DNA of 64,000 bases from Fen-1364 sp049515135 (lineage in GTDB: Bacteria > Spirochaetota > Spirochaetia > SZUA-6 > Fen-1364), in contig JBEKUJ010000016.1 of the NCBI GenBank assembly GCA_049515135.1, forward strand, positions 1 through 64,000, in the 5' to 3' direction. Position 1 is the stretch's first letter. Each line of letters begins with the position of its first letter. Under the pieces are notes generated by a model. It saw nothing but the letters and a program-made list of their open reading frames with translations. It was not told the origin of the DNA and did no database searches. Shown here one piece after another: positions 31,725 to 40,180 of this stretch. The translations under genes and the position numbers were made by a program.

Positions 31725-33500
31725 ATGCGGATACCAGAAAGTACCCTCTCTGAGATTCAGAACCTCCTCGATATCGCGGAGGTCATCGGGGAGTACGTCT
31801 CGCTGCAGCGCAGGGGAGGGAGGTACTGGGGGCTGTGCCCCTTTCACCAGGAGAAGTCGCCGTCTTTCACCGTGACGCCGGAGAAGGGGGTCTATTACTG
31901 CTTCGGCTGCCACAAGGGCGGCGGGCTTTTTCAGTTCGTGATGGAAGTCGAGAAGCTTGAGTGGCGTGACGCCGTCGAGCTTCTGGCCAAAAAGGCAGGA
32001 ATCGAGATCCCGCAGGGCGACGCGGGAGGGGAGGGCGCGAAAAGAGAGGCTCTTCTCGAGCTCAACAAGAGGGTTGCAGGGAGCTTTCACTGGCTCCTCT
32101 GCGAGGGCCAGCAGGCTGAGGCGGCCAGGGAATACCTCGCCGGCCGTGGCGTGAGCAGAGAGACAATCGACAGTTTCCAGCTCGGCTACGCTCCGCCAGA
32201 GAGGGAATGGTTGCACAGGTTTCTGCTGCAGAAAAGCTACTCCGAAGAGTTTCTCGCGCAGACAGGGCTTTTCACGCAGGGAAGGGGCGGCACGGGGACT
32301 TTTTTTGTCAATCGCGTGATGTTCCCCATTGCCAACGCGAGGGGGGAAACGCTGGCCTTCGGCGGGAGGGTGATGGGAGACGCTCAGCCCAAGTACCTGA
32401 ACTCACCCGAGACGGCGTTCTTCCGAAAGGGGGAGAATCTCTTCGCTCTTGACAAGGCGTCCGCGGCCATTCGGGCCACAGGCTCGTTTGTCCTTGTGGA
32501 GGGGTACATGGATGTTCTGGCAATGCATCAGGCCGGCATCAACAATTGCGTGGCCCCGCTCGGCACAGCCCTCACCGAGTTCCAGGTGCGGCTTCTGAAG
32601 CGCTACGCGCAGAAAGGCACCCTGGTATTCGATGGGGACGAGGCCGGTCAAAAAGCAACCATGCGGGCCATCGAGTTGCTGGAGCGACAGGACCTGATTG
32701 CCCAGGTGATCGAGCTGCCGGACGGCCAGGACCCGGCCGATTTCGTGCAGAAGGGGGAGACCGCGAAGCTCCGCGAGTTGCTCGAAAAACCGATGGAGAG
32801 CTTCCGCTACCTGATTGCCCAGGCCCGCGCCAGGCACGACCTCTCTTCTCTTGAAGGCAGGGAAGGCGTTCGGGATTTTCTCTTTCCCTTTGCGGCCGCG
32901 GTGGGCTCGCAGCTGAGAGCAGACGGGTACCTGACGCGGATCGCGGAGTCCCTTGACGCGGAGCCGGAAGCCATCCGACGTGACTTTGCGTCGTGGAGGG
33001 CCCGCGAGAAGGACAGGAGCCGCGGCAAGGCGGCCAACCGGGCGGAAGGCTCCCAGCCTCTTTCTGCCGACCTGTTCCTTCTGCTCGCCGTGGCGGCCAA
33101 CCGTGAGCTGTTCCCGCTGGTTCGCGGCGGCATATCGATTTCCGATCTCGACGATGAGCGCGCCCGGACGCTTTTCGTTGCGCTGGAGGAATGCTTCCGG
33201 GCTGAAGAAACAGGGCTGGACGCGCTGTGCGCCCGTATCGAGTCGCCTGAGCTGAAAGACCTCGTCGTTCGCAAGACAGCCAGCGGCGAGTTCGACCTGA
33301 ACCAGGAGCAGGTGGTCAGGGACGGGGTGCGACGCGTGCGGCAGAGGGCGCTCGCAAAACGCGTCGAGCTTCTCGGCGCGGAGATGAGAAAGATGGATCG
33401 CGAGAAGCCGGATGCGGAGCGCATGCGCGAGCTTCTCGCTGAGAAGATGCATCTTGACGACGAGCTTGCGAAACTGAGGACGGGGGCAGCAAGGGGTTGA
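31725..33500 (+). CDS. dnaG: DNA primase
   Basis: A 591-residue replicative primase. The CHC2 zinc finger is complete near residues 38-65 (LCPFHQEKSPSF, then YYCFGCHKGG). The TOPRIM domain holds the metal-binding acidic residues in FVLVEGYMDVLAMHQ and LVFDGDEAGQKA. The C-terminal part is the helicase-interaction domain. Followed by rpoD with a TTGA overlap, the dnaG-rpoD order of the macromolecular synthesis operon. Confidence 0.97.
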   Translation: MRIPESTLSEIQNLLDIAEVIGEYVSLQRRGGRYWGLCPFHQEKSPSFTVTPEKGVYYCFGCHKGGGLFQFVMEVEKLEWRDAVELLAKKAGIEIPQGDAGGEGAKREALLELNKRVAGSFHWLLCEGQQAEAAREYLAGRGVSRETIDSFQLGYAPPEREWLHRFLLQKSYSEEFLAQTGLFTQGRGGTGTFFVNRVMFPIANARGETLAFGGRVMGDAQPKYLNSPETAFFRKGENLFALDKASAAIRATGSFVLVEGYMDVLAMHQAGINNCVAPLGTALTEFQVRLLKRYAQKGTLVFDGDEAGQKATMRAIELLERQDLIAQVIELPDGQDPADFVQKGETAKLRELLEKPMESFRYLIAQARARHDLSSLEGREGVRDFLFPFAAAVGSQLRADGYLTRIAESLDAEPEAIRRDFASWRAREKDRSRGKAANRAEGSQPLSADLFLLLAVAANRELFPLVRGGISISDLDDERARTLFVALEECFRAEETGLDALCARIESPELKDLVVRKTASGEFDLNQEQVVRDGVRRVRQRALAKRVELLGAEMRKMDREKPDAERMRELLAEKMHLDDELAKLRTGAARG

Positions 33501-35350
33501 AAGCGAAAACAACGACGAAGAAAAGGGAAGCGCCGCGCGCGGCGTCACGGGAATCGGCTCGAAAAAGGGAAAAGACCGCGGGGAGGGCTGCCGGAAAGGC
33601 AGTGCGCGGGGCTGCGGCCTCCCCGGTGAGCAGGGACCTTGCCGATGACCCGGCCATCAAGAAGCTCCTCGAGTACGCCAAGGGCAAGAAGAGCGTCAGC
33701 TATGACGAGGTGAACGACTTTCTTCCGGATTCCATCGTTCATTCCGACCGCATCGAGGAGGTCATCGGGCTCCTCGAGAAGCACAACATCAAGCTGGAGG
33801 ATGAGGAGATCAGCCTCGAGCTGGAGGAAGAGAAGCCGGGGAAGGACCGCAAGAAGCTCATCTACAGCGACAAGGAATCCTCGGTGGATGACCCCATCCG
33901 CCTCTACCTGCGTGAGATCGGGAAGGAAAACCTTCTGACCGCGGAGCAGGAGGTGGAGCTCTCCAAAAGGATGGAAGAGGGGGAGAACATCATCAAGGGG
34001 GTCATCAAGAACTCCGGCGTGCTGGTGCGGGAGTTCCTCCGCCTGGGCCTTCGTGCCACGTCCGTGAAGGACCCCAGGGAGATGAACCTCTCGAAGAAGG
34101 AAGCCACGGAGTACCTTGCGGAGACACGCAAGCTCGGCGCGTATTACCGGGAGCCCTTCAAGGACCATCTGCCGGGCGTGAAACGCTACATGGAGATGAA
34201 GCGCCACGCCGAGTCTGAGGGCGGCGACATCTTCGACGATGCTTTCCTGGAGATCCGCAAGGACGTGGCGGACTCCCTCAAGAAAGTGGAGCTGCGTCCT
34301 GAGGACATTGCCGCCATTGCGGACCGGCTCATCGCCGTGGCGCGGCGCATCCGCTCCATCCAGAGGGAGATGGGACGCGTGGAGAGGCGACTGCACATCG
34401 CTTCCCCCAAGGACATGAAGTCGCTTGTCCGCAGACTCACAGTCAGCGCAGAGCGGGAGAAGCTCGAGAAGACTGTCGGGATGGGGGTGGAAAGAGTCCG
34501 GGAGCTGCTCAGGCTCCACCAGGGCAACGAAAAGAAGCTCCAGCGCTACGAGGCCGTGTTCGAGAACAAGAGCGAGGACATCCTGGCCATGGCGGACGAG
34601 ATCGACCGTGGCAGGATCCTCATGAAGGAAGCGAAGGATCGTCTCATCAAGGCGAACCTCCGCCTCGTCGTCAGCATCGCCAAGAAGTACACGAACCGCG
34701 GCCTTCATTTCTTCGATCTAGTTCAGGAGGGGAACATCGGCCTGATCAAGGCCGTGGAGAAGTTCGAGTACCGCAAGGGCTACAAGTTCTCTACGTACGC
34801 CACGTGGTGGATCCGTCAGGCCATCACTCGGTCAATCTCGGACCAGGCTCGCACCATCCGCGTGCCCGTCCACATGATCGAGCAGATCAACAAGGTGATG
34901 CGCGAATCGCGGCAGCTGATGCAAGTGCTGGGTCGGGAGCCGACGGACGACGAGGTGGCGGAGAAGCTCGGCTGGGCAACCGGCCGCGTGAAGGCCGTCA
35001 AGAGCGTGGCCCGCGAACCGATCTCCCTGGAAACTCCCATCGGAGAAGAGGAAGACAGCCTCCTGGGGGATTTCATCGAGGACAAGGAAGTGGAGAGCCC
35101 TTCCAACATGACCGCGTTCCGTCTGCTGCAGGAGCAGCTGGAATCCGTGCTGACCACGCTCCCGCCGCGGGAGCAGGAGGTGCTCAAGATGCGCTTCGGC
35201 CTCGAGGACGGATACTCTTTGACTCTTGAAGAAGTGGGCCTCTACTTCAATGTGACGCGCGAGCGGATACGCCAGATCGAGGCAAAGGCGCTTCGCCGGC
35301 TGCGCCACCCCACCCGGAGCCGCCGTTTGAAGGACTATCTCGAACACTAA
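33497..35350 (+). CDS. rpoD: RNA polymerase primary sigma factor
   Basis: A 617-residue sigma-70. Region 1.1-like acidic part (residues 50-120), region 1.2 (DDPIRLYLREIGKENLLTAEQEVELSKRMEEGE), a charged non-conserved insert, region 2 (ANLRLVVSIAKKYTNRGLHFFDLVQEGNIGLIKAVEKFEYRKGYKFSTYATWWIRQAI), region 3 and region 4 (LPPREQEVLKMRFGLEDG, VTRERIRQIEAKALRRLRHP). The initiation codon is TTG overlapping the dnaG stop. A Lys/Arg/Ala-rich first 45 residues is unusual but could be due to the start choice. Confidence 0.97.
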   Translation: MKAKTTTKKREAPRAASRESARKREKTAGRAAGKAVRGAAASPVSRDLADDPAIKKLLEYAKGKKSVSYDEVNDFLPDSIVHSDRIEEVIGLLEKHNIKLEDEEISLELEEEKPGKDRKKLIYSDKESSVDDPIRLYLREIGKENLLTAEQEVELSKRMEEGENIIKGVIKNSGVLVREFLRLGLRATSVKDPREMNLSKKEATEYLAETRKLGAYYREPFKDHLPGVKRYMEMKRHAESEGGDIFDDAFLEIRKDVADSLKKVELRPEDIAAIADRLIAVARRIRSIQREMGRVERRLHIASPKDMKSLVRRLTVSAEREKLEKTVGMGVERVRELLRLHQGNEKKLQRYEAVFENKSEDILAMADEIDRGRILMKEAKDRLIKANLRLVVSIAKKYTNRGLHFFDLVQEGNIGLIKAVEKFEYRKGYKFSTYATWWIRQAITRSISDQARTIRVPVHMIEQINKVMRESRQLMQVLGREPTDDEVAEKLGWATGRVKAVKSVAREPISLETPIGEEEDSLLGDFIEDKEVESPSNMTAFRLLQEQLESVLTTLPPREQEVLKMRFGLEDGYSLTLEEVGLYFNVTRERIRQIEAKALRRLRHPTRSRRLKDYLEH

Positions 35351-35372
35351 GGGCAAGGAAGAAGGAAAAAAC

Positions 35373-36191
35373 ATGGCACGCACAGTCTATGACAAGCTGA
35401 GGGCGCTTCAGGACGTTCTCTCGACGAAGTTCGACGTTGAAAAGGAGATCCAGGAGATCCCCAAGTCCCTGGCAACCAAGACGGAGTTGCTGAACCGCCT
35501 GAAGAAATCCTTCATGGACAAGAGCGCCACCTATGAAGCCGCCCAGGCCCGCGTGACGGAGCTCGGCCAGAAGCTTATCGAGGCGGAGCAGAGCCGGGAG
35601 GGCTTCGAAGGTCAGATGGATGTCATCAAGACGCAGCGCGAGTACGAAGCCCTGGACAAGGAGATCAAGGACGCAACGGAGAAGGAGGGGCAGTTGCGCA
35701 AGGAGCTGCAGCGCGAGCAGTCCTCTCTTGAGGAGCTGAAGGGCACAATTGAAAAAGACGAGATGATGATCCGCAAGCAGGAAGAGGACGTCAAAGAGGA
35801 GCAGTCCAAGATCAAGGTGAAGATCAAGGAGAAGAACGGCGAGCTGAAGAAGCTGCAGGGGGAGGAGAAGAAAATCACCCCCGGTCTCGATGAGGACATC
35901 CTCTTCAAGTTCGAGCGGATCATCAAGAGCAAGTCAGGGCTCGGCATCGTTTCCCTCACCAAAGGCGTCTGCACGGGGTGCTACATGATCCTCCCTCCGC
36001 AGTTCGTCAACACAGTCAGGCTCGGCGAACGGGTGGAGTTCTGCCCGTACTGCAGCCGCATCCTTTTCTACCAGGAGGACGAGGAAGGGGAGAGCCTCGA
36101 ATCCGCGGTCATCGAAGAAGAGGCCGAAGAGGAGGAAGAGGAAGAGGAGGAGGAGGAAGAGGCGCCGGAGGAAGAGGAAGAGGAGATATAG
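35373..36191 (+). CDS. Coiled-coil protein with C4 zinc ribbon and acidic tail
   Basis: A 272-residue protein. Residues 1-165 form a long coiled coil; near 195-230 sits a zinc ribbon (CTGCYMILPPQFVNTVR then FCPYCSRILFY), the CT398/CdsZ-like arrangement. The last 40 residues are almost all Glu. Proteins of this architecture are conserved beside rpoD or flagellar/secretion genes in several phyla and may act as adaptors; the role is not established. GGAAGAAGG stands before the ATG. Confidence 0.8.
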   Translation: MARTVYDKLRALQDVLSTKFDVEKEIQEIPKSLATKTELLNRLKKSFMDKSATYEAAQARVTELGQKLIEAEQSREGFEGQMDVIKTQREYEALDKEIKDATEKEGQLRKELQREQSSLEELKGTIEKDEMMIRKQEEDVKEEQSKIKVKIKEKNGELKKLQGEEKKITPGLDEDILFKFERIIKSKSGLGIVSLTKGVCTGCYMILPPQFVNTVRLGERVEFCPYCSRILFYQEDEEGESLESAVIEEEAEEEEEEEEEEEEAPEEEEEEI

Positions 36192-36231
36192 AAGAGCCGC
36201 GCAACGGGGCTCCCGCCCCGTCGCACGGGGT

Positions 36232-36266
36232 CACACATTGTCGGCGGAATACGCCGACAATGTGTG
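36232..36266. repeat. Perfect 15-bp palindrome just before RNase P RNA
   Basis: CACACATTGTCGGCG (36232-36246), loop GAATA, and its exact complement CGCCGACAATGTGTG (36252-36266). It ends one base before the inferred rnpB 5' end and has no T-run. It may be a terminator-like structure for the upstream gene, a processing signal or an operator. Confidence 0.6.
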
Positions 36267-36267
36267 A

Positions 36268-36689
36268 GGGCAGATCAGGTCACCGCTCCAGCAAACCCGC
36301 AAGGGCTTGCGGGAGAGGAAAGTCCGGGCTCCACAGAGCAGAACGCCGGCCAATCACCGGGTCCCGGACCGAAGCGCTTGTCGTGGAGGTCCGGGAACAG
36401 AAAGTGCCACAGAAAACATACCGCCTTCCGCGCGTCTCCTACGGAGCCGCGCTAGAGGGTAAGGGTGAAAAGGCGGGGTAAGAGCCCACCGCCCGTCCGG
36501 TAACGGACGGGGCACGGAAAACCTCGTTCGGAGCAAAGCCAAGCAGCAGGGGGCTGCTCGTCCAAGCCAGCTTCGCGGCGCAAGCCGCGCCGCTGACAGA
36601 CCCTGCGGGTAGGCTGCACGAGGGCGCGGGAAACCGCTGCCCCGAGAGAGATGGTGGCCCTCGACAGAACCCGGCTTATCGATCTGCCC
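36268..36689 (+). ncRNA. rnpB: RNase P RNA, bacterial type A
   Basis: The catalytic RNA that matures tRNA 5' ends, about 422 nt. Conserved stretches are present: GAGGAAAGTCCGGGCTCCAC, ACAGAAA-like ACAGAAAACATACCGCC near 36410, GGTAAGAGCCCACCG near 36477, and the closing CCGGCTTATCGATCTGCCC. P1 is formed by GGGCAGATC (36268-36276) and GATCTGCCC (36681-36689), which fixes the ends. A TTTTT run follows at 36690. Position between rpoD-linked genes and the TPR gene. Confidence 0.95.
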
Positions 36690-36730
36690 TTTTTCTGATA
36701 TGACATGAGTGTGCCCTGCGTGGAAGACTG

Positions 36731-37681
36731 ATGATCCTCAACTACGACCACTACCGAACCGGCCAGCGCAAGCGCGGCCGGCGGACCGCCGCCATTACTC
36801 TCGGCGCGGGAGCGCTTCTGATCCTGATCGTGTTGGCAATCCTCCTGAAGCTGCCCTCCCGACTGATGGATCCCGGGGTAATGCGGCAGGCGCCGGGAAA
36901 GCTGCCGGATCTGTGGAAGTCCGAGAACTACGAAGGCGTCATCGCGGCAGCGGACTCTCAGCTGCGCGGGGACCCTCTGAACGCCACAGCCCTTTCCTAC
37001 CGCGGCTTTGCCTACTTCTACAGGGCCGCGGCCGAGAACGCCCTTGAAGAAAAGCTGCCCTACCTGGACGAATCAATCGTGTCGCTGAGACGGGCCTTGC
37101 TGGCCGCTACTCCGTTCCCCGGCGAAGCTGACTACGTCCTGGGCAAGGCCTACTTCTATAAAGGGAAGTACTACTACGATGAGTCCATAGCTTTCATGCA
37201 AGCCTCACTGGCAAAAGGCTACGTTCAGAAGGATTCAAACGAATATATCGGCCTGGCCTACACCCAGCTGGGGGACTACGACAAAGGCATGGGGTACTTT
37301 CTCACGGCCCTTCAAGACGACTCGAGCGACCTGCTGCTCTTGACAATCGGGCAAACTTACTACCAGATGAAGCGGACTGGAGACGCGATCGACTACCTGC
37401 TGCGGACCCTCAACAAGACCGACGACAAGGCGATCGAGAAGCGCGCGCGGTTCCTCCTGGGCGAGATTTATCTCGACAGGAACGAGCTTTTCAAGGCGGA
37501 GGAACAGTACGCTGCCGTCGTCAAGATCGATCCCCAGTCCGCAGACGCCCACTTCTTTTTGGGAGAGACGTACTCGAAGATGAACGACCCGGTGAAAGCC
37601 AGAGCGGAATGGCGCAACGCCCTGGTCATTGATCCTTCACACTACGGAGCAAGGCTCCGTTACTACCCCGCGCGGAGGTAG
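36731..37681 (+). CDS. Membrane-anchored TPR protein
   Basis: A 316-residue protein with one N-terminal membrane helix (residues 20-43, AAITLGAGALLILIVLAILL) and about six TPR-like repeats from residue 60 on (for example SADAHFFLGETYSKMNDPVKARAEWRNALVIDP). TPR units mediate protein-protein contacts; it would face the periplasm. It stands 30 bases before mreB and could be a cell-wall elongation partner, by position only. Confidence 0.75.
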   Translation: MILNYDHYRTGQRKRGRRTAAITLGAGALLILIVLAILLKLPSRLMDPGVMRQAPGKLPDLWKSENYEGVIAAADSQLRGDPLNATALSYRGFAYFYRAAAENALEEKLPYLDESIVSLRRALLAATPFPGEADYVLGKAYFYKGKYYYDESIAFMQASLAKGYVQKDSNEYIGLAYTQLGDYDKGMGYFLTALQDDSSDLLLLTIGQTYYQMKRTGDAIDYLLRTLNKTDDKAIEKRARFLLGEIYLDRNELFKAEEQYAAVVKIDPQSADAHFFLGETYSKMNDPVKARAEWRNALVIDPSHYGARLRYYPARR

Positions 37682-37711
37682 TCCGGAGCGCAGCAAAGGG
37701 AGGTTTTCCTG

Positions 37712-38749
37712 ATGGCCTGGGACAGGATGTTCGAAGCTTTTTCCACGGATCTCGGCATAGATCTCGGCACGTGCAGCACGCTGGTTCACGCGCGGGGCAA
37801 GGGGATCGTCCTGTGCGAGCCCTCCGTGGTTGCGATGGAACGCGGCACAAAGAAGGTCATGGCGGTCGGCACCGAGGCCAAGAAGATGCTCTGGAAGACG
37901 CCCGGAGACATCGTCGCGTTGCGCCCCATCCGCGACGGGGTGATTGCGGATTTCGAGGCGACTGAAAAGATGATCCGCTATTTCATAGAGAAGGTCATCT
38001 CCCGCCGCTGGTTCGTGAAGCCGCGGATGGTGATTGGCGTCCCCACCTGCATCACGGAGGTGGAGAAGCGCGCCGTGCGCGACTCCGCGGAGCAGGCAGG
38101 AGCCAGAGAGGTCTATCTCATCCAGGAATCCATGGCAGCGGCCATTGGGGCCAACATTCCCATCCTGGAACCTGCCGGGCACATGATCTGCGATATCGGC
38201 GGCGGAACAACGGAGATTTCCGTCATCTCCCTGGGCGGGATGGTAGTTACAAACGCCATCCGCGTGGGGGGGGACGAGTTCGACGAAGCCATCATCAAGC
38301 ATGTGCGGAACGTGCACAACCTCATCGTCGGGGAGTCAACTGCTGAAAACGTGAAGATAACCATCGGGAACGCATCACCCGACAAGAAGATCGACAAGAT
38401 GGAGATCAAGGGCACGGATGCAATCACGGGCCTTCCCCGGAAGCTGGAGATGGACTCGGTGGAAGTGCGCGAAGCGCTGCAGGAGCCCATCAACACCGTC
38501 ATCGAGGAGATCAAGAAGACTCTCGGCCAGACGCCGCCGGAGCTGGCTGCGGACATCGTGGAGCGCGGCATCGTAATGACGGGAGGCGGCTCGCTCCTCA
38601 AAGGCTTCCCCAAGCTGATTTCCAAGGAGACAGGCGTCCCTGTCATCCTGGCCGAGAATCCGCTCCTGTGTGTGGCCCTCGGCGCGGGCAAGTTCCTGGA
38701 GAGCCTCGTTCGGGAGAAGAACTCCAAGTACTTCAACGTGAAGACCTGA
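37712..38749 (+). CDS. mreB: Rod shape-determining protein MreB
   Basis: A 345-residue bacterial actin that organises lateral cell-wall synthesis. The phosphate-1 loop is DLGIDLGTCSTLVHARGKG, phosphate-2 is ICDIGGGTTEISVISLGG, and the adenosine motif is IVMTGGGSLLKGF. N-terminal amphipathic start MAWDRMFEAF is plausible as membrane helix. GGGAGG precedes the ATG. First of the mreBCD-PBP2 set. Confidence 0.97.
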   Translation: MAWDRMFEAFSTDLGIDLGTCSTLVHARGKGIVLCEPSVVAMERGTKKVMAVGTEAKKMLWKTPGDIVALRPIRDGVIADFEATEKMIRYFIEKVISRRWFVKPRMVIGVPTCITEVEKRAVRDSAEQAGAREVYLIQESMAAAIGANIPILEPAGHMICDIGGGTTEISVISLGGMVVTNAIRVGGDEFDEAIIKHVRNVHNLIVGESTAENVKITIGNASPDKKIDKMEIKGTDAITGLPRKLEMDSVEVREALQEPINTVIEEIKKTLGQTPPELAADIVERGIVMTGGGSLLKGFPKLISKETGVPVILAENPLLCVALGAGKFLESLVREKNSKYFNVKT

Positions 38750-38753
38750 TCCC

Positions 38754-39668
38754 ATGCCCGGGCTGTTCGAAGGCTTCGTTGCCAGGCACAGGAAGGGCGT
38801 CACGCTCGCCGCTTTGATAATCGTGTCTCTTGCGTTCCTGCTTGTTTCCAACAGAGCGGTGGTGATCAAGCCGAAGGAAGTCGGGTTGTCCTTCGTCGGC
38901 TTTTTCCAGAAGGGGTTCACCGGATTCTTCAAATGGTTCGGAGACACCGCCGGCTCCATCAGACAGCTCAATGCTGCCAGAGAGGAGCTGGATGCGGCAA
39001 GGGCAAAGGTGCAGGAGATGGACCGAGTCACCCGCGACATCGTCGAGCTGCGCCGCCAGAACGCTATGCTGCGGAAGCAGCTCGATTTCTCGCAGACCCT
39101 GCCGCCTGACCGCATCGCATGTGAGGTCATTGCGCGGGATTCGGACAATCTCTTCTCGACGATCACGATCAACAAGGGCTCGCGGCAGGGAGTGCGTCCG
39201 GGAATGCCCGTGGTGGCCTACCAGGGAGACATGGAAGGCCTTGTTGGAAAAGTCTTTTCCGTGGGGCCCGGAGCCTCCGAGGTCCTCCCGCTGTACGATC
39301 CCCAGTGCCTCGTTTCGGCCCGGCTGGACAGCACGCGCGATGAGGGTCTGGTGAAAGGGGAGGGGAAAGATCACGGGACGGTGCTTCTCCAGTACGTGAA
39401 AAAGACGGCCAAGGACGCCATCCAGTACGGCGACCTTGTGGTCACGTCGGGCCTTGGCGGGGTTTACCCCAAAGGCATCAACCTGGGGCGGGTGCGGGAC
39501 ATCCGGGCCCTTGCATATGAGACGTCCCTCGAAATCGAGGTTGAGCCTATCATTAATTTCGACCGGCTCGAATACGTTTTTCTTATAGATGCGGAAAGCG
39601 CCCTGGGAGCTTCGGGGACACCGGGCGCGGCAGGGACGCGGGGAGCGCAGGGGGCGTCCGCGCAGTGA
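38754..39668 (+). CDS. mreC: Rod shape-determining protein MreC
   Basis: A 304-residue protein with one N-terminal membrane segment (TLAALIIVSLAFLLVSNRA), a coiled coil (residues 65-105, LNAAREELDAARAKVQEMDRVTRDIVELRRQNAMLRKQLDF) and the two beta-barrel domains (CEVIARDSDNLFSTITINKGSRQGVRPGMPVVAYQG; VVTSGLGGVYPKGINLGRV). The C-terminal tail is Gly/Ala-rich. It links MreB to PBP2. Stop overlaps mreD. Confidence 0.95.
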   Translation: MPGLFEGFVARHRKGVTLAALIIVSLAFLLVSNRAVVIKPKEVGLSFVGFFQKGFTGFFKWFGDTAGSIRQLNAAREELDAARAKVQEMDRVTRDIVELRRQNAMLRKQLDFSQTLPPDRIACEVIARDSDNLFSTITINKGSRQGVRPGMPVVAYQGDMEGLVGKVFSVGPGASEVLPLYDPQCLVSARLDSTRDEGLVKGEGKDHGTVLLQYVKKTAKDAIQYGDLVVTSGLGGVYPKGINLGRVRDIRALAYETSLEIEVEPIINFDRLEYVFLIDAESALGASGTPGAAGTRGAQGASAQ

Positions 39669-40180
39669 ACAGGGACATCCGGATAACGCTTTTCACGGTT
39701 TTTGCGCTCGCACTGTGCATCCTCCTCCAATCGACCCTCCTCAACAGGATTGCCATCAGAGGGGTCCGCCCTGACCTGGCACTGATAGTGCTCATCTTTG
39801 TCTCCATGCGGCGCGGTTCCATGGTCGGGCAGGTCTCGGGGTTCGCTGCGGGGATATTCGAGGACCTGATGAATGTCTCTCCCCTGGGGTTCCATTCCCT
39901 TCTGAGAACTCTCATCGGCTATCTCTACGGGATCTTCGCCGGCAACGTCTTCATTGATCCTTTCCTCATGCCGATGGTCCTCACCGTCATCGCCACGATC
40001 CTGAAAGGTCTCCTGGCAGGAATCATCTCGGCGATTTTCAACATTGCTTCCTCCGGCTTCATCACGTTCACCGGGCGGCTCTGGATCGAGGTAGCCTACA
40101 ATGGAGTGCTCGCGCCGTTCCTTTTCGCCCTCCTGGGCCTCTTTCGCATCTTCAAGCAGGCGGACAAGGAAGCGACCTGA
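39665..40180 (+). CDS. mreD: Rod shape-determining protein MreD
   Basis: A 171-residue membrane protein with five or so hydrophobic segments and the family pattern VRPDLALIVLIFVSMRRGSMVGQVSGFAAGIFEDLM. GTG start in a GTGA overlap with mreC. Forms part of the elongation complex with MreC and PBP2. Confidence 0.93.
   Translation: MNRDIRITLFTVFALALCILLQSTLLNRIAIRGVRPDLALIVLIFVSMRRGSMVGQVSGFAAGIFEDLMNVSPLGFHSLLRTLIGYLYGIFAGNVFIDPFLMPMVLTVIATILKGLLAGIISAIFNIASSGFITFTGRLWIEVAYNGVLAPFLFALLGLFRIFKQADKEAT

Noticed and set aside
36195..36230. GGGGC/GCCCC hairpin as terminator of the zinc-ribbon gene
   Set aside because: A short GC stem is present near 36204-36220 but no T-run follows, and a stronger dyad lies just after it.
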